NCBI GenBank assembly: GCA_963828075.1
Contig: CAWHDH010000021.1
Location: 3,162,001-3,226,000, forward strand
DNA from: JACCYI01 sp963828075
GTDB lineage: Bacteria; Actinomycetota; Thermoleophilia; Solirubrobacterales; Solirubrobacteraceae
DNA: 64,000 bases
Reading direction: 5' to 3'
The first letter of the stretch is position 1; each line of letters opens with the position of its first letter. This document shows positions 15,298 to 23,520 of the stretch, piece after piece. Made by a program: the position numbers and the translations under genes. Below the pieces are notes generated by a model, which was not told where the DNA came from, did no database searches, and saw only the letters and a list, made by a program, of their open reading frames with translations.

Positions 15298-15915
15298 ATG
15301 CCCGCGATCCTCGCCAAGAAGCTCGGCATGACCCAGCGCTTCCTCGAAGACGGCCGCGTCGAGCGCGTCACCGTCCTCGAGGCGGGCCCGTGTCCCGTGC
15401 TCGCCGTGCGCATGAACGACGTCGACGGCTACGAAGCCGTCCAGCTCGGCTTCGACGCGGTGCGCGAGAAGTCGCTCTCCAAGCCTGAGCTCGGCCATCT
15501 CAAGAAGGCCGGCGCCCCGCCGCTGCGCACGATCAAGGAGTTCCGCGACGAGGCGGGCGAGCTGACCGTCGGCGACACGGTGACCGTGGAGGCCTTCGAG
15601 GTCGGCCAGACCGTCAAGATCGCCGGCAAGTCCAAGGGCAAGGGCTTCCAGGGCACGATCAAGCGCCACAACTTCGCCGCGGGCCCGAAGTCCCACGGCT
15701 CGCACAACGTCCGCGCGCCCGGCTCGATCGGCGCGTCGGCGACGCCCTCGCGCGTCTTCAAGGGGATCAAGGGCCCGGGCCGGATGGGCGGCAAGCGCGT
15801 CACCCAGAAGGGTCTGGAGATCGTCGAATTGATCCCCGATCGCAACCTGATGCTCGTCCGCGGCTCCGTTCCGGGGCCCAAGGGCGGGACCGTGGAGGTC
15901 CGGACGGATGCCTAG
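15298..15915 (+). CDS. rplC: 50S ribosomal protein L3
   Basis: 205 residues, normal length. It begins MPAILAKKLGMTQRF and contains the long loop that reaches the peptidyl transferase centre (GFQGTIKRHNF, GPKSHGSHNVRAPGSIGASA). It ends four bases into the coupled rplD start region; the two genes overlap by eight bases. Confidence 0.98.
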   Translation: MPAILAKKLGMTQRFLEDGRVERVTVLEAGPCPVLAVRMNDVDGYEAVQLGFDAVREKSLSKPELGHLKKAGAPPLRTIKEFRDEAGELTVGDTVTVEAFEVGQTVKIAGKSKGKGFQGTIKRHNFAAGPKSHGSHNVRAPGSIGASATPSRVFKGIKGPGRMGGKRVTQKGLEIVELIPDRNLMLVRGSVPGPKGGTVEVRTDA

Positions 15916-16579
15916 CGCCCCGATCCTCGGCAGCAACGAGACCGTCACGCTCGACGACGAGGTGTTCGGCGCGCCGTTCAACGGCCCGCTCGTGCACGAG
16001 TGCGTCGTGGCCGACCTGGCCGCGCGCCGCCAGGGCACCGCGTCGACGAAGACCCGCGGCATGGTCCGCGGCGGCGGCGCCAAGCCGTGGCGCCAGAAGG
16101 GCACCGGCCGCGCCCGCGCCGGCACCTCGCGCTCGCCGATCTGGACCGGCGGCGGCGTCGTCTTCGGCCCGAGCCCGCGCCACTACACCGTCAAAGTGAA
16201 CCGCAAGGCGCGCCGCGCGGCGCTGCGCAGCGTGCTCTCGCTGCACGCCGAGCGCGGCTCGCTGGCCGTCTTCGACCCCGACCACTTTCAGGCGCCGTCG
16301 ACCAAGCGCGCCGTCGATCTGCTCGGCGACCGCCTGGGCGCCTCGCTCCTCATCGCCCTCGGCGAGGAGGACGTGGCCGCCGCCAAGTCCTTCCGCAACC
16401 TCGAGCGCGTCGTGGTCCTGCCCGCGGCCGGGACCGGCATCGCCGACCTCGTCCGCGCCTCGCAGGTGATCGTCTCGCGCGCCGCGCTGGACGCGTTCAC
16501 CGAGCGGGCGCGTAAGGCTGACCGCCGGACCGCCGGGGCACCCAAAGAACTTCGTTCTCGGGCACAGGCGGAGGCCTAG
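15908..16579 (+). CDS. rplD: 50S ribosomal protein L4
   Basis: 223 residues. The conserved tunnel-loop region TKTRGMVRGGGAKPWRQKGTGRARAG (abbreviated family motif RGGG-KPWRQKGTGRAR) is present. L4 lines the exit tunnel; in some bacteria it also represses its own operon. The ATG at 15908 lies within the end of rplC. Confidence 0.98.
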   Translation: MPSAPILGSNETVTLDDEVFGAPFNGPLVHECVVADLAARRQGTASTKTRGMVRGGGAKPWRQKGTGRARAGTSRSPIWTGGGVVFGPSPRHYTVKVNRKARRAALRSVLSLHAERGSLAVFDPDHFQAPSTKRAVDLLGDRLGASLLIALGEEDVAAAKSFRNLERVVVLPAAGTGIADLVRASQVIVSRAALDAFTERARKADRRTAGAPKELRSRAQAEA

Positions 16580-16581
16580 TC

Positions 16582-16878
16582 ATGGACGCGTCGCAGATCA
16601 TCATCCGCCCGGTCGTCTCGGAGAAGACCTACGTCCTCGCGACGACCGACAAGTACACGTTCCGCGTCCACGCCGACGCGCACAAGACCCAGATCAAGCA
16701 GGCCGTCGAGGAGCTCTTCGACGTCAAGGTGCTCGAGGTCCGCACGCTGTCGGTGAAGTCCAAGCCGAAGCGCCGCGGCTACACGTCCGGGCGCACCCGG
16801 ACGTGGAAGAAGGCCATCGTGCAGGTCCGCGCGGGCGACACCATCCCGATCTTCCAGGGCCTGGAGGCTGAGCTCTAA
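16582..16878 (+). CDS. rplW: 50S ribosomal protein L23
   Basis: 98 residues. L23 lies at the exit of the peptide tunnel and docks trigger factor and SRP. IIRPVVSEKTYVL and KYTFRVHADAHKTQIKQAVE are diagnostic. The stop shares a base with the rplB ATG (TAATG), so translation is coupled. Confidence 0.97.
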   Translation: MDASQIIIRPVVSEKTYVLATTDKYTFRVHADAHKTQIKQAVEELFDVKVLEVRTLSVKSKPKRRGYTSGRTRTWKKAIVQVRAGDTIPIFQGLEAEL

Positions 16879-17729
16879 TGCCGATCAAGAAGGTCAAGCC
16901 GACCTCTCCCGGCCGCCGCTTCATCACGTTCTCGGACTTCGCCGAGGTCACCAAGACCACGCCCGAGAAGTCGCTGACCGAGGGCCTCACCAAGTCCGGC
17001 GGGCGCAACAACCGCGGCCGCAAGACGTCGCGCCATCGCGGTGGCGGCGCCAAGCGCGCCTACCGCATGATCGACTTCAAGCGGACGAAGGACGGCGTCC
17101 CGGCCAAGGTCCACTCGATCGAGTACGACCCCAACCGGACCGCCTACATCGCGCTGCTGCACTACGCCGACGGCGCAAAGTCCTACATCCTCGCCCCGGC
17201 GCGCCTGCGCGTCGGCGCGACCGTCGAGTCGGGCCCCGGCGCCGACATCGTCGTGGGCAACGCGCTGCCGCTGGCCAACATGCCGGTCGGCACCATCGTC
17301 CACAACGTCGAGCTGCAGCCCGGCCGCGGCGGCCAGATGGCGCGCTCGGCCGGCGCCTCGGTCCAGCTGATGGCGAAGGAGGGCGAGATGGCCACCCTGC
17401 GCCTGCCCTCGGGCGAGATGCGGATGGTCCGTGCGGAGTGCCGCGGGACCGTGGGCACCATCGGCAACGCCGACCACCAGAACGTCACGATCGGCAAGGC
17501 CGGCCGCAAGCGCCACCTCGGCGTGCGCCCGCAGACGCGCGGCAAGGCCATGAACCCGGTCGACCACCCGCACGGCGGTGGCGAGGGCGCCGGCTCGCTC
17601 GGCAACCATCCCCAGACACCCTGGGGCGTGCCGACGCTGGGCTACCGCACGCGCAAGAACAAGAAGCAGTCCGACCGTTACATCGTCCGCGGCCGTCGCC
17701 GCGGGAAGAAGGGGAGCAGCAACCGATGA
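16878..17729 (+). CDS. rplB: 50S ribosomal protein L2
   Basis: 283 residues, close to the usual 275-280. L2 binds 23S rRNA near the peptidyl transferase centre and the subunit bridge. The conserved His-containing loop NPVDHPHGGGEG near residues 220-235 is intact, and the N-terminal KPTSPGRRF is typical. The stop overlaps rpsS by four bases (ATGA). Confidence 0.98.
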   Translation: MPIKKVKPTSPGRRFITFSDFAEVTKTTPEKSLTEGLTKSGGRNNRGRKTSRHRGGGAKRAYRMIDFKRTKDGVPAKVHSIEYDPNRTAYIALLHYADGAKSYILAPARLRVGATVESGPGADIVVGNALPLANMPVGTIVHNVELQPGRGGQMARSAGASVQLMAKEGEMATLRLPSGEMRMVRAECRGTVGTIGNADHQNVTIGKAGRKRHLGVRPQTRGKAMNPVDHPHGGGEGAGSLGNHPQTPWGVPTLGYRTRKNKKQSDRYIVRGRRRGKKGSSNR

Positions 17730-17998
17730 GTCGCTCGTCGAAGAAGGGGCCGTGGGTGGAGGAGCGCCTCATGTCCCGCATCGAGGCCATGAACGCCGCC
17801 AACACCCGCACCATGGTCAAGACCTGGTCGCGCACCTCGACGATCTTCCCCGAGATGGTCGGCCACACCATCGCTGTGCACGACGGGCGCAAGCACGTCC
17901 CGGTCTTCGTGTCGGAGTCGATGGTCGGCCACAAGCTCGGCGAGTTCGCGCCCACGCGCCTGTATCGCGGTCACGCCGGGAGCGGCAAGGTCCGATGA
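17726..17998 (+). CDS. rpsS: 30S ribosomal protein S19
   Basis: 90 residues from ATG 17726, overlapping rplB. S19 sits in the 30S head next to S13. SRSSKKGPWVEERLM and SRTSTIFPEMVGHTIAVHDG are diagnostic. Its last four bases are the ATGA that starts rplV. Confidence 0.97.
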   Translation: MSRSSKKGPWVEERLMSRIEAMNAANTRTMVKTWSRTSTIFPEMVGHTIAVHDGRKHVPVFVSESMVGHKLGEFAPTRLYRGHAGSGKVR

Positions 17999-18753
17999 GT
18001 CCTGCCCCGAAGAAGCCCGACGACGACCTCACTCCGGAGGAGATCGAGCGCGCGAAGGCGCGCGCCGACGAGGAGTTCGTCGCCGAGGAGGAGGCCAAGG
18101 TCGAGGAGGCCGACGTCCGCGAGACGGCGAAGGAGATCGTCGAGGAGGAGGCCGCCGAGGAGCTCATCGCCGAGCTCGACGCCGCCGACGAGGAGGCCGA
18201 CGCTCGCGAGACCGCGAAGGAGCTCGCCGAGGCCGAGGCCGAGGACGCCCCTGCCGCCGAGGCCGAGCCGGAGCCGGAGCCTGCCGCCGAGCCCGAGCCC
18301 GAGCCTGCCGCCGAGGCTGCGCCCGACGAGCCGAAGCGCACCCGTCGTCGCGCCGCCAATGCCCAGCCCGAGCCCGCGCCGAAGCCTGCTCCCAAGCGCC
18401 GCCCGGCCGAGCCCGGCGTCGTGGTCAAGGCGCAGGCCAAGTACGTCCGCACGTCCGCGCGCAAGGCGCGGCTGGTCTGCGACCACATCCGCGGCAAGGA
18501 CGTCGAGCAGGCCCGCGCGATCCTCGCGTTCACGCCGCGTGGCGCCGCCGAGGCCTGGAGCAAGCTGCTCGAGTCGGCGGTCGCCAACGCCGAGCACAAC
18601 CACGAGCTGGTGGGCGACGAGCTGCGCATCGCCGCGGTCCACGCGGACGAGGGTCCTACCCTGAAGCGGTTCCGTCCGCGCGCCATGGGCCGCGCGACGA
18701 AGATCCGCAAGCGCACCAGCCACCTGACGATCACGCTCACGCCGAAGGACTGA
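17995..18753 (+). CDS. rplV: 50S ribosomal protein L22 with long acidic N-terminal extension
   Basis: 252 residues, more than twice the usual 110-115. Residues 142-252 are a normal L22 (VVVKAQAKYVRTSARKARLV to HLTITLTPKD) with its tunnel beta-hairpin. Residues 1-141 are a Glu/Ala-rich helical segment with an internal duplication (EADVRETAKE and EADARETAKE), then an Ala-Glu-Pro stretch and a basic Pro-rich linker. The start overlaps rpsS by ATGA and no better internal start exists near residue 140, so the extension should be translated. Confidence 0.95.
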   Translation: MSPAPKKPDDDLTPEEIERAKARADEEFVAEEEAKVEEADVRETAKEIVEEEAAEELIAELDAADEEADARETAKELAEAEAEDAPAAEAEPEPEPAAEPEPEPAAEAAPDEPKRTRRRAANAQPEPAPKPAPKRRPAEPGVVVKAQAKYVRTSARKARLVCDHIRGKDVEQARAILAFTPRGAAEAWSKLLESAVANAEHNHELVGDELRIAAVHADEGPTLKRFRPRAMGRATKIRKRTSHLTITLTPKD

Positions 18754-18760
18754 GAAACAC

Positions 18761-19777
18761 ATGGGTCACAAAGTCCATCCCGAGGGCATGCGCGTGGGCT
18801 ACATCCACGACTGGAAGTCCAACTGGTTCAACGAGAAGCACTTCGCTGACTACCTGATCGAGGACATCCAGATCCGGAACCACATCACGGGCAAGCTCGC
18901 GCACGCCGGCCTCTCGGACATCACGATCCGCAAGGACGCCGCCGAGGTCGAGGTCAACATCCACACGGCGCGCCCCGGCATCGTGATCGGCAAGTCCGGC
19001 TCGGAGGTCGACGCGCTGCGTCGCGACCTGCACCGGATCACCGGCAAGTCGATCAAGGTCAACATCCTCGAGATCAAGCGCCCTGAGCTCGACGCGAAGC
19101 TCGTCGCGCAGTCGATCGCCGAGCAGCTCGTCAACCGCGTCGCCTTCCGGCGCGCCATGAAGCGCGCGCTGACCAGCGCCATGCGCTCGGGCGCCAAGGG
19201 CTGCAAGATCATGGTCGGCGGCCGCCTGGGCGGCGCGGAGATGGCCCGCACGGAGATGTACTCCGACGGCCGCGTCCCGCTGCACACGCTGCGCGCGGAC
19301 ATCGACTACGGCTTCTACGAGGCCCGCACCACCTTCGGCCGCATCGGCGTGAAGTGCTGGATCAACCGTGGCGAGGTCATGCCCGAGGGCTACGCCGGCG
19401 AGGCGCTGACCTCGCTCGACGAGCCCAAGGGCGGCCCGGGCCAGGACGATCGCGGCGGCCGTGGCCGTGGCGGTCGCGACGGCGGCCGGGACGGTGGCGG
19501 CGGTCGCGGCCGTGGCGGCGGCCCGGGCGGTCGCGGCGGCCCCGGCGGTCCGGGCGGTCGCGGCGGCGGACCAGGCGGTCGCGGCGGCCCCGGCGGTCCG
19601 GGCGGGCGCGGCGGCGGCGGCGGCGGCGGCTTCGGCGGCGGCGGCGGCGGAGGTGGCCGCGGTGGCGGCGGCTTCGGCGGCGGTGGCGGCGGCGGCCGTG
19701 GCGGCGGAGGCCGCGGCGGCGGCCAGGGTGGCCGCGGCGGCGCCAAGCCCGACCTTTCCGGAGGGATCTCGCGCTGA
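18761..19777 (+). CDS. rpsC: 30S ribosomal protein S3 with RGG-type glycine-rich tail
   Basis: 338 residues against the usual 210-240. Residues 1 to about 222 are standard S3: MGHKVHPEGMRVGYI, the KH motif VIGKSGSEVDALR and C-terminal REVMPEGY-type region. From about residue 224 to the end is a Gly/Arg/Pro tail of about 115 residues with many RGG and GPGG units and two phenylalanines. S3 lines the mRNA entry channel, so an RNA-binding tail there is plausible but unproven. The stop overlaps rplP by one base (TGATG). Confidence 0.95.
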   Translation: MGHKVHPEGMRVGYIHDWKSNWFNEKHFADYLIEDIQIRNHITGKLAHAGLSDITIRKDAAEVEVNIHTARPGIVIGKSGSEVDALRRDLHRITGKSIKVNILEIKRPELDAKLVAQSIAEQLVNRVAFRRAMKRALTSAMRSGAKGCKIMVGGRLGGAEMARTEMYSDGRVPLHTLRADIDYGFYEARTTFGRIGVKCWINRGEVMPEGYAGEALTSLDEPKGGPGQDDRGGRGRGGRDGGRDGGGGRGRGGGPGGRGGPGGPGGRGGGPGGRGGPGGPGGRGGGGGGGFGGGGGGGGRGGGGFGGGGGGGRGGGGRGGGQGGRGGAKPDLSGGISR

Positions 19778-20199
19778 TGCTGTCCCCCAAGCGAGTCAAG
19801 CACCGCAAGCAGCACCGCGGCCGCATGGCCGGGCTCTCGCGCGCCCAGCCGAACGTCGAGTTCGGCGAGTACGGGCTCAAGACGCTCGAGTGCGGCTGGC
19901 TGACGAACCGCCAGATCGAGGCGGCTCGTATCGCCATGACGCGCAAGATCAAGCGCGGCGGCAAGGTGTGGATCAACGTCTATCCCGACAAGCCCGTGAC
20001 CAAGAAGCCGGCCGAGACCCGCATGGGCTCCGGCAAGGGCAACCCCGAGGGATGGGTCGCGGTCGTCAAGCCCGGTCGCGTGATGTTCGAGCTGGCGGGC
20101 GTCCCGGAGCCCCTCGCCCGCGAGGCCATGCGCCTCGCCGGCCACAAGCTCCCGGTCAAGACCAAGTTCGTGATCCGCGAGGACCTGCAGCACTCATGA
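19777..20199 (+). CDS. rplP: 50S ribosomal protein L16
   Basis: 140 residues from ATG 19777. MLSPKRVKHRKQHRGRM and ETRMGSGKGNPEGWVAVVK are diagnostic. L16 helps tRNA placement at the A site; the GMGSGKG-type loop, with an Arg often hydroxylated in proteobacteria, is present. The stop overlaps rpmC by four bases. Confidence 0.98.
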   Translation: MLSPKRVKHRKQHRGRMAGLSRAQPNVEFGEYGLKTLECGWLTNRQIEAARIAMTRKIKRGGKVWINVYPDKPVTKKPAETRMGSGKGNPEGWVAVVKPGRVMFELAGVPEPLAREAMRLAGHKLPVKTKFVIREDLQHS

Positions 20200-20408
20200 A
20201 GACCTCCGAACTCCACGACCTGTCCGAGGACAAGCTGCGCGACCACGTCGCGACCGCGCGGCGCGACGTCTTCGGTCTCCGCATGCAGCACGCCACGGGC
20301 GAGCTCGACAACACGGCGGGGATGCGGACCGCCAAGCGCAACCTCGCTCGCGCGCTGACCGTCGCGCGCCAGCGCGGTGTCGAGCTGCACGAGCACACCA
20401 CTTCCTAG
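20196..20408 (+). CDS. rpmC: 50S ribosomal protein L29
   Basis: 70 residues: MKTSELHDLSEDKLRDHVAT, then a helical hairpin ending in the conserved NLARALTVARQR. L29 lies beside L23 at the tunnel exit. ATG 20196 overlaps the rplP stop. Confidence 0.97.
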   Translation: MKTSELHDLSEDKLRDHVATARRDVFGLRMQHATGELDNTAGMRTAKRNLARALTVARQRGVELHEHTTS

Positions 20409-20416
20409 GACTCCCC

Positions 20417-20983
20417 ATGGCTGACGAGACACCCGAAACTCCAGAGACGATCGTCGACGAAGTCGAGAAGGCGGCTGCCCCAGGCACGCCGGCTCCCGCC
20501 GCCGAGCCCGACGTCCAGCTCCCGCCCAAGGAGCGCCGGGCCGCCCGCCGGGCCGCCAAGGCACCCGCGCCCAGCGCGCCCAAGACGGCGGAGGAGCGCC
20601 AGGCCGAGCGCGACGAGCAGCGCCGCCACAAGGCCAAGCTGCGCCGCACGTACCGCGCCAAGGCCCGCACCAAGCGCGCCGAGCGCCGCGCGGCCGAGCC
20701 CGCCGGCGAGCCCGTCCTCGTGCACGAGCACGGCCCCGGCCGGCCCAAGGTGCGCCAAGGCGTCGTCGTCTCGGACAAGGCCGACAAGACGATCACTGTG
20801 CGCATCGACACCGCCCGGCGCCACCAGCGCTACCACAAGATCATGCGCACCTCGAGCACGCTGCACGCGCACGACGAGGCCAACACCGCCCACACCGGCG
20901 ACACCGTCCGCGTGATCGAGTCCCGGCCGCTGTCGCGCACCAAGCGCTGGCGCCTGGTCGATGTGGTGGAGCGGGCGCGATGA
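20417..20983 (+). CDS. rpsQ: 30S ribosomal protein S17 with long N-terminal extension
   Basis: 188 residues, over twice the usual 80-90. Residues 109-188 form the S17 OB-fold (KVRQGVVVSDKADKTITVRI, HDEANTAHTGDTVRVIESRP). Residues 1-108 are an acidic Thr/Pro/Ala start, then a strongly basic Arg/Lys/Ala helical stretch. Only ATG 20417, nine bases after rpmC, fits the spacing; the in-frame extension uses the same codon bias as its neighbours. Confidence 0.94.
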   Translation: MADETPETPETIVDEVEKAAAPGTPAPAAEPDVQLPPKERRAARRAAKAPAPSAPKTAEERQAERDEQRRHKAKLRRTYRAKARTKRAERRAAEPAGEPVLVHEHGPGRPKVRQGVVVSDKADKTITVRIDTARRHQRYHKIMRTSSTLHAHDEANTAHTGDTVRVIESRPLSRTKRWRLVDVVERAR

Positions 20984-21348
20984 TCCAGAACGAGACCCGC
21001 CTCAAGGTCGCCGACAACACGGGCGCCCGCGAGATCCTCTGCATCCGCGTCAAGGGCGGCTCGCGCCGCCGCTACGCGGGCGTGGGCGACGTCATCACCG
21101 CCACCGTCAAGCAGGCCATCCCGAACGGGACGGTCAAGAAGGGCGAGGTCGTGACGGCGGTCGTCGTGCGCACGAAGAAGGAGTTTGGGCGCGAGGACGG
21201 GACGTACATCTCCTTCGATGAGAACGCCGCGGTGATCATCGACGCCGGCAACAACCCGCGCGGGACCCGCATCTTCGGCCCCGTCGCCCGCGAGCTGCGC
21301 GACCGCAACTTCATGCGCATCGTCTCGCTCGCCCCGGAGGTGCTCTAG
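20980..21348 (+). CDS. rplN: 50S ribosomal protein L14
   Basis: 122 residues, the universal length. MIQNETRLKVADNTGAREIL and the NPRGTRIFGPVARELR region are diagnostic. It contacts 16S rRNA at a subunit bridge and is the RsfS docking site. It overlaps rpsQ by four bases and abuts rplX. Confidence 0.98.
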   Translation: MIQNETRLKVADNTGAREILCIRVKGGSRRRYAGVGDVITATVKQAIPNGTVKKGEVVTAVVVRTKKEFGREDGTYISFDENAAVIIDAGNNPRGTRIFGPVARELRDRNFMRIVSLAPEVL

Positions 21349-21666
21349 ATGAAGCTGCGCACGGACGACACCGTCGTCGTCATCTCCGGCAAGGACAAGG
21401 GCAAGTCGGGCCGGATCCTCCGCGTCGACCTCAAGAAGGACAAGGTCTTCGTCGAGGGCCTCAACATCGTCAAGCGCCACCAGCGCGCGACGCCCGGGCG
21501 CCCGAACGCGCCCGTCGGCGTGATCGAGAAGGAGGGGCCGATCCACATCTCCAACGTGGCGCTCCTCGATCCCAAGGACAACAAGCCCACGCGCCTGACC
21601 GTCCGCCGCACCGACACGGGCCGGCGGATGCGCGTCACGAAGCGCTCGGGCACGGAGCTCGACTAG
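21349..21666 (+). CDS. rplX: 50S ribosomal protein L24
   Basis: 105 residues. The KOW motif DTVVVISGKDKGKSGRILRV opens the protein, followed by EGLNIVKRHQRATP. L24 is an early assembly initiator. It starts on the base after the rplN stop. Confidence 0.98.
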   Translation: MKLRTDDTVVVISGKDKGKSGRILRVDLKKDKVFVEGLNIVKRHQRATPGRPNAPVGVIEKEGPIHISNVALLDPKDNKPTRLTVRRTDTGRRMRVTKRSGTELD

Positions 21667-21669
21667 ACC

Positions 21670-22266
21670 ATGGCCGCCCGACTGAAGATCCGGTATCTCG
21701 AGGAGATCAAGCCCAAGCTGATCGAGCGCTTCGGCTACTCGTCCCCCATGCAGGCGCCCAAGCTGACCAAGATCACGCTCAACATGGGCGTGGGGGAGGC
21801 CAAGCAGGACGCCAAGATGCTCGAGGCGGCGGCGGCGCAGCTCGGCCAGATCGCGGGCCAGAAGCCCAACATCCGCCGCGCCCGCAAGTCCGTCGCGGCG
21901 TTCAAGCTGCGCGAGGGCATGCCCGTCGGGCTCGTCGTCACGCTGCGCGGCGAGCGCGCCTACGAGTTCTTCGACCGCCTGGTCTCGATCTCGATCCCGC
22001 GGATCCGCGACTTCCGTGGCCTGAACCCGCGCTCGTTCGACGGCCGCGGCAACTACTCGATGGGCGTCCGCGAGCAGGTCATCTTCCCCGAGATCGACTA
22101 CGACACCGTCGACCAGGTGCGCGGGCTCGACGTCACGATCACCACGACCGCCCAGACCGATGCCGAGGCCTTCGCGCTGCTCGAGGCGATGGGCATGCCC
22201 TTCGCCCGCGACACGCGGCCCAAGGACTTCCGGACCATTACCGAGGGCGAAGCAGTTCCCGCCTAA
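21670..22266 (+). CDS. rplE: 50S ribosomal protein L5
   Basis: 198 residues. L5 binds 5S rRNA and P-site tRNA. KITLNMGVGEAKQDAKML, GLVVTLRGERAYEFFDRLV and the DFRGLNPRSFDGRGNYSMGV region are diagnostic. Three bases after rplX. Confidence 0.98.
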   Translation: MAARLKIRYLEEIKPKLIERFGYSSPMQAPKLTKITLNMGVGEAKQDAKMLEAAAAQLGQIAGQKPNIRRARKSVAAFKLREGMPVGLVVTLRGERAYEFFDRLVSISIPRIRDFRGLNPRSFDGRGNYSMGVREQVIFPEIDYDTVDQVRGLDVTITTTAQTDAEAFALLEAMGMPFARDTRPKDFRTITEGEAVPA

Positions 22267-22289
22267 GAAAGAACCTAGAGGACTCCTCC

Positions 22290-22475
22290 ATGGCCAAGAC
22301 TTCCCAGCGCGTGCGCCAGCAGCGCGTGCCCAAGTACAAGACCCGGGGCTACACCCGGTGCCGCAACTGCGGCCGCCCCCGCGCGGTCTTCCGCAAGTTC
22401 GGGATCTGCCGGATCTGCCTGCGCACGCTCGCGCACAACGGCTACATCCCGGGCATGACCAAGTCGAGCTGGTAG
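22290..22475 (+). CDS. rpsZ: 30S ribosomal protein S14, zinc-binding type
   Basis: 61 residues, the short zinc form. CRNC and CRIC (C-x2-C, 12 residues, C-x2-C) form the zinc knuckle. It ends in the conserved GYIPGMTKSSW. The Shine-Dalgarno is AGAGGA. The 45 bases before rpsH contain a short palindrome (TGGAAGGTTCCA). Confidence 0.97.
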   Translation: MAKTSQRVRQQRVPKYKTRGYTRCRNCGRPRAVFRKFGICRICLRTLAHNGYIPGMTKSSW

Positions 22476-22520
22476 CGCCATGTCCACAACACTCGCAAGC
22501 TCGCGTGGAAGGTTCCACCC

Positions 22521-22928
22521 ATGTCGATGACTGATCCGATTGCGGACTTTCTGACGCGCATTCGTAACGGCATCCAGGCCGCGCACGAGACGGTCGAGAT
22601 GCCGTCGTCCAAGCTCAAGCAGGAGATCGCCCGCGTCATGCGCGAGCAGGGCTACATCGAGGGCTACGAGGTGCTGCCGGCCGACGCCGAGCACGCCGGC
22701 GAGCGCCTGGTCGTGCGCCTGAAGTACACCGAGGCGCGCGTCTCGGTCATCTCCGGCCTCAAGCGCGTCTCGCGCCCGGGTCAGCGGACCTACGTCGACT
22801 CGCGCTCGATCCCCAAGGTGCTCGGCGGCATGGGCACCGCCATCGTCTCCACGTCCCAGGGCGTCATGACCGGCCACGACGCGCGCAAGGCGGGCGTCGG
22901 CGGCGAGGTCCTCGCCCAGATCCACTAG
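22521..22928 (+). CDS. rpsH: 30S ribosomal protein S8
   Basis: 135 residues. MTDPIADFLTRIRNGIQAAHE, near the N-terminus, and the C-terminal STSQGVMTGHDARKAGVGGE are typical. S8 binds helix 21 of 16S rRNA and in E. coli represses the spc operon. It begins the second half of the spc cluster. Confidence 0.98.
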   Translation: MSMTDPIADFLTRIRNGIQAAHETVEMPSSKLKQEIARVMREQGYIEGYEVLPADAEHAGERLVVRLKYTEARVSVISGLKRVSRPGQRTYVDSRSIPKVLGGMGTAIVSTSQGVMTGHDARKAGVGGEVLAQIH

Positions 22929-22934
22929 GTCGTC

Positions 22935-23468
22935 ATGTCCCGCATCGGTAAAAAGCCCATCCCCGTCCCCGCCGGCGTCACCGTGACGATCGAGCGCGAG
23001 GTGGTCCGCGTCGCGGGCCCGCGCGGCGACCTCTCGGAGCGCAAGTCGCGCGACATCGAGGTCAAGCAGGAGGGCGACGAGCTTCTCGTCACCCGCCCGA
23101 CCGACCGCGGCGAGCACCGGGCCCTGCACGGGCTGACGCGCTCGCTGATCGCCAACATGGTCGAGGGCGTCACGAACGGCTTCACCAAGACGCTCGAGAT
23201 CCAGGGCGTCGGCTATCGCGCGCTGCTGAAGGGCCCGGACCTCGAGCTCGCGCTGGGCTACTCGCACCCCGTCTCGATCAAGGCTCCCCAGGGCATCGAG
23301 TTCGAGGTGCCGGTCCCGACGCGCGTCGTCGTCAAGGGCAATTCCAAGCAGCAGGTCGGCGAGCTGGCCGCGGTGATCCGCAAGCAGCGCCCGCCCGAGC
23401 CCTACAAGGGCAAGGGGATCCGCTACGAGGGCGAGTACGTCGCCCGGAAGGTCGGTAAGAGAGCGTGA
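22935..23468 (+). CDS. rplF: 50S ribosomal protein L6
   Basis: 177 residues. MSRIGKKPIPVPAGV, GPRGDLSE, the LALGYSHPV segment and the C-terminal KQRPPEPYKGKGIRYEGE are diagnostic. L6 lies near the GTPase-associated centre. Confidence 0.98.
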   Translation: MSRIGKKPIPVPAGVTVTIEREVVRVAGPRGDLSERKSRDIEVKQEGDELLVTRPTDRGEHRALHGLTRSLIANMVEGVTNGFTKTLEIQGVGYRALLKGPDLELALGYSHPVSIKAPQGIEFEVPVPTRVVVKGNSKQQVGELAAVIRKQRPPEPYKGKGIRYEGEYVARKVGKRA

Positions 23469-23520
23469 GACCCCGCGGGTCGTCCGCCCACACCGTTGAT
23501 CCTGAGAGGACTGTTCTCGC

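Noticed and set aside
19500..19740. Sequencing or assembly artefact in the glycine-rich S3 tail
   Set aside because: The frame stays open with a sensible end (LSGGISR) that overlaps rplP by one base as elsewhere in the operon; still, this is worth read-level checking.
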